From: Eopsaltria australis
Lineage: Eukaryota > Chordata > Aves > Passeriformes > Petroicidae
DNA length: 64,000 nt
Direction: 5' to 3'
Assembly: GCA_034509425.1 (NCBI GenBank)
Contig: JAVTVJ010000349.1
Span: 558,001-622,000 of the forward strand
The translations under genes and the position numbers were made by a program. The notes under the pieces were generated by a model. That model did not search any database, had not been told where the DNA came from, and saw only the letters and a list, made by a program, of their open reading frames with translations. Of the stretch, positions 60,451 to 64,000 are shown one piece after another (the stretch's first letter is position 1; each line of letters starts with the position of its first letter).

Positions 60451-61340
60451 TGGGATTTTCATGGCCAGGTTTTGGTAGAAGATGCTACAAGGGTTACCTC
60501 CATGAGATGCTGCTGGAAGCTTCTCCCATGTCCAACAGAGGCAATGCCAGGCAGTTCTTTTGGACCTGCCACTGGCCAAAGCTGGGCCAGTCAGTGACAG
60601 TGGTAGAGCCTCTGGGAGAGCATAGCTCAGAAGGGGGAGAAGCCCTGGAAAACTGCAGCCAGAGAGAGGAGTGAGATTGTGTGAGAGGAGTAATTCTGCA
60701 AACACCAAATGAAGAAGGAGGGGAAGGAGGTGCTCCAGGCATCAGAGCAGGAATTCCCCTGCAGCTCATGGTGCAGACCATGGTGAGGACATGCTGTCTG
60801 TCTGCAGCACATGGAGGTCCATGGGGGAGCAGAGATCCACCTGCAGTCAGTAAAGGACTTATGATCCTATGGGGGACCCACAATGGAGCAGGCTGTTACT
60901 AAGGAATGCACCTTGTGGAAGTGACCTGCACTGGAGAAGTTTATGAAGAACTGTAGCCCATAGGAAAGGAGCATGCTGGAGAACTTCAGGGAGGACTGTC
61001 TCCCATGGGAGGGACTCCATTCTGGAGCAGGAAAAGAGTGCAAAGATTCCTTCACCTGAGGAGGAAGAAGGGGTGTAAACATCAAGTGGTGAACTGACCA
61101 CAACCCCCATTCCCTGTCCCTCTGTGTCACTTGAGGAAAAAAGGTAGAAAATTCAGCAGTAACTTTAAGCATGGAAAGAAGAGAGGGATGGGGGGAAGGT
61201 GTTGAAATATTTGGGTTTATTTATTGTTATCCTATTCTGCTAAAAATTGGTAATACATTAATTTTTCTCTCTCTCTCCTGTCCATTTGAGGAGGGGGAGG
61301 GATAGAGCAGCTTTGGTGTGCACCTGGCATGATATGTATG
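60451..61340 (+). mobile_element. Decayed ERVL-like LTR, same family as 38.4 kb
   Basis: It aligns in order with the 38,401-39,423 LTR: 'ttcatggccaggttttggta', 'gctgctggaagcttctccca', 'actggccaaagctgggccag', 'gaaggaggtgctccaggcat', 'ctcccatgggagggactcca', the 'gaactgaccacaacccccat' block, and a CT-rich end. It is more diverged: the TATA-type motif is gone, the poly(A) hexamer is changed to AATACA, and the 3' end is degraded, so the right edge and target-site duplication are not clear. Frames over it on both strands are noise. Confidence 0.82.
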
Positions 61341-63535
61341 ATTCATAGTGATGTCTTTGAGCAAAAAAATTGTTGTGATGTTTTTAATTATAGTAACAGA
61401 TTTTAGAAACAGCTGAAAATCAAATAATTTGCATGTAGTTATGGATATTAGGTAGACTGGAAAGGGACAGGTGGCTTTAATGATGCAGAATGACTTGGTC
61501 TTTCTAGTTTTAACCTTGTATTGTCCAAGATTCCTAGAAATTCCAAGTATAAATTCTCATTAAACATTAGCTTTAAAACCATGATAAGAAACAGCTGCTA
61601 TTTTAATTTTCTGTGTTCTGTGTCAAAGAAGTTCTCTCTTTTGGGGGAATGGCTTCCAGTGGGTTAATGGTAAAGATATTGCACCAAAGATACAAAAAAA
61701 TGAATACTACATGATAATCCCTGCCACTGAATTATCATTTTTATATCATTAAAAACAAAATAGTGGTACCTTCTTCAAATATCAGCATTTTCAAGAAATA
61801 TTAATCTTTACCTCACTGCAATATTGGTCCATATCTGAATAAGAAAACAAAGTTTTCAATGGTATGTTCTCCAAGTGAGCTTCCAAATAGGCATATAAAT
61901 CTGTGTAAAGCACAGAAACAAAGGCATCTGACCCAGGGCTGCTAATGATAACCAGAACCAGAGGCTGCATGGTGCCAAGCTTCATGGGATGTCTGGGCTT
62001 GAGTCAGCTTGGGTCTGGCTGCAGGCTAAGCCACATTTGTGCAGCAGTGCATTCAAGCTAATAAAGATAGCTGCAAAGCAGGGCTTGTTAGGTCACCCAT
62101 AGCGCTGATCTGCACCATGTGAATTTACTGAGTTGCATCTCTGCTAGCTCAGGGATCTACACACCATACTCTGTGCTCAACAGACACTGGCTGATAAACA
62201 GGCTATTCCATCTGGAGACACTGGGTGAGCATGTAGAATTAACTTGAATTTGTAAATTCTTCAGCTGATGAGAGCAAACACACACCCCAGTGATCAGGGA
62301 AAAAGCCTGTGCTGTGGTAAATGTGAAAGGACTGCTGACAGCCAAAAGGAGTCCACAGTGACAGTCTCTTCTGGAAATTTCTGTTGTTTCTGGAACATTA
62401 GATAGGTCATAGATTAAGCACTTGCTGCAAGGAAAGTTTTATATACCCAGGACAGTTCTTGTATGCCCAGGAAACTCTTCCAGCAACATGGTGGGAACTA
62501 CAGTTAAACCAGCTGCACTGGTGCAGATGAGTGGAGGCTCCTACTCTGGAACAAATGAACTTTAATTCTGGAGTACAGAATTTTTAAAAGTACAGACAGA
62601 AGAAGAAGGCCTAGATTCACATATCTCTGAATAATGTGTACAAGATGTAAAAATCAGAGCTTTCCTTTTCTTACAGCGGTGATCACAGGAACACCATAAT
62701 TCCTAGGAAAAATTGTCATAAATGAAAAAATTGCTTCAGGGTTTCAAAAACTCCTTTAGAGAAAGCAAGGAAACAACTTCCCCCCTCCCCATGCTTTTTG
62801 TAAACTTTTTTCTTTAGCTGGAACTAATCAGTGAAATGAGTTACTGATAGCTTTAGAAGTTACTGAGTTGCAGCAGGCCATTATCAGTATGAAAACTCAA
62901 CACAGACACCACATATGACTTCTGATACACTGTCATATCAGCCTATTTCTCCAAACTTCTTAAAAGCAGAAGGAGAACTAAAAGTTTTAGAACATGCATA
63001 CGGGTGCATGTACTGCTAGGGATTTTTCTTTAATGTTATGTGTATTTTTATGGTTTTAATAGAAAGTATTCAAATTCCCACAACCACTGTATTATTTGCA
63101 AAAGGTGTATTTTCTGAAAGCTTCTGATTATGTTTCCAAAACAGACAATATGTCACCCTCCAACTTGTCTGTCAACCTGAGATTAGCCATAAATTAATGC
63201 CTACTATTCTTTTTAGCAGCTGCACTAATTTGTGGTTAAAATAGAGCATATTTTCTACATAATCATTCTACTTCTATCATCTCCAGACAGTTTTTTTTCA
63301 GTGTTAATTATCCTTACTGTAAAAAAGTTGCATTTTATTTCCATTTTTACTTCATATGACTGTTATGAAAATCTCCAGAAGGTGAGGGTAACCCAGGCTC
63401 TAGTTTAATAGATCCCTTGGGATGGATTAAAGTGAAACAACACTGAATGATCCGTGTTTATAAACATACACGTCGAGTTTCTTTTAGAAGAAGTTGAGTG
63501 CAATGTAAAGCAGATATATAGCCCTTTCAGTTATT
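61341..63535. other. Unique DNA, no gene recognised
   Basis: AT-rich spacer. The 61,940-62,560 part is slightly GC-richer, without recognisable coding content. Short minus-strand frames at 61791-61985 and 62157-62345 have no domain. Confidence 0.6.
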
Positions 63536-63539
63536 ACCT

Positions 63540-64000
63540 ATAGTAAGAGAACAATATAAATTATAAAAATATCACTCAACAATATGCATAAGAAAAAAAA
63601 ATGAAGAAGGAGAAAGGGTAAGAGTAGAAAAGATACATAATCACAATCCACTGGTCTACGACAAATCTTGCTTGTTGCAGCTTAGATGTCTTCGGTGGAA
63701 ACCACAATCCTCTCTTGATCCATTGGGGTGGAGGAAAAAGCCCACAAAATGCAACCTTCAGTGGGTTAATACATGTTTAGGTTCAGGTGAGAATGCCCAG
63801 GTACCTCCCCTGGGGGCAGGGGGAGTTTAACACTGTCTTTTCATCACATGCAGTTGGAAGGCCTTAGAAATGAGTCTGGGAGCACTTTGGGGGGTCTTGG
63901 TCTATGACACCTTCTAAAACATGACAGCTGCCTCTCAAGTCAGCACAGGTGAGACAGTTATGCCCCATCAGAAAGGATAATTACTCTCAAGACCTGCCAT
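63540..64000 (-). mobile_element. Third copy of the minus-strand ERV repeat, cut by window end
   Basis: It aligns with 34.93-35.33 kb. Shared landmarks are an A/G-rich tract (63,590-63,640), 'gggttaatacatg' (63764), a GCCCAGGTACCTCCCCTGG segment corresponding to 'acccacatgtctcccctaa' in the first copy, 'tttaacactgtc' (63827), and 'agtctgggagcactttgg' followed by 'tatgacacc' (63873-63911). The promoter part would lie beyond the window end. Confidence 0.62.

Noticed and set aside
60424..61172. Several frames on both strands, up to 129 codons
   Set aside because: All fall inside the decayed ERVL-like LTR and overlap each other; none has a recognisable domain.

Overview
This window looks like intergenic or intronic DNA from a bird nuclear genome. 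It is AT-rich, with no CpG island, rRNA or tRNA and no convincing protein-coding gene. The assignment to birds rests on at least ten fragments of CR1 LINEs with avian-type 3' ends (octamer-like ATTCTGTG units and the "ccatgggcagggacacctt"-type tail), together with bird-type endogenous retroviral LTRs. One LTR family (two copies) resembles the ERVL-like LTRs I know from songbirds and relatives. Neoaves, probably a passerine, is my best guess, but the sequence does not prove it.

Layout. 1-0.43 kb: CR1 fragment on the minus strand, cut by the window edge. 0.43-21 kb: mostly unique AT-rich DNA with one short CR1 (13.0 kb), a 20-bp perfect palindrome (5.38 kb) and a 190-codon open frame of doubtful meaning (17.3-17.9 kb). 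21-31 kb: five CR1 fragments and a truncated ERVL-type unit (about 23.2-23.95 kb) with a TATA box, a pyrimidine tract and a tRNA-Leu-like primer-binding site. 34-40.6 kb: a cluster of retroviral debris, made of one plus-strand LTR-like segment, a minus-strand ERV-derived segment of about 1.4 kb with CCAAT and TATA boxes and a degenerate CAAAAAGC-rich array, a solo LTR with near-matching target-site duplications (38,401-39,423), a CR1 and a second copy of the minus-strand ERV repeat. 45.6-47.06 kb: two 100-bp arms, about 97% identical and in inverted orientation, 1.26 kb apart, followed directly by a long CR1 fragment that preserves the C-terminal part of its ORF2. 51.8-53.2 kb: a very old minus-strand CR1-type LINE. 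54.3-55.0 kb: a plus-strand CR1 with its 3' tail. 60.45-61.34 kb: a decayed second copy of the ERVL-like LTR. 63.5-64.0 kb: a third copy of the minus-strand ERV repeat, running off the window.

No genes here work together as a system. The open frames in the window are short, lack recognisable domains and mostly fall inside repeats or AT-rich spacer. The most unusual structure is the 45.6/47.0 kb inverted repeat. Several AT-rich stretches with dense TAAT/ATTA motifs could be conserved non-coding elements, but that needs a cross-species alignment. All repeat family names are from memory of consensus sequences; no database search was run.
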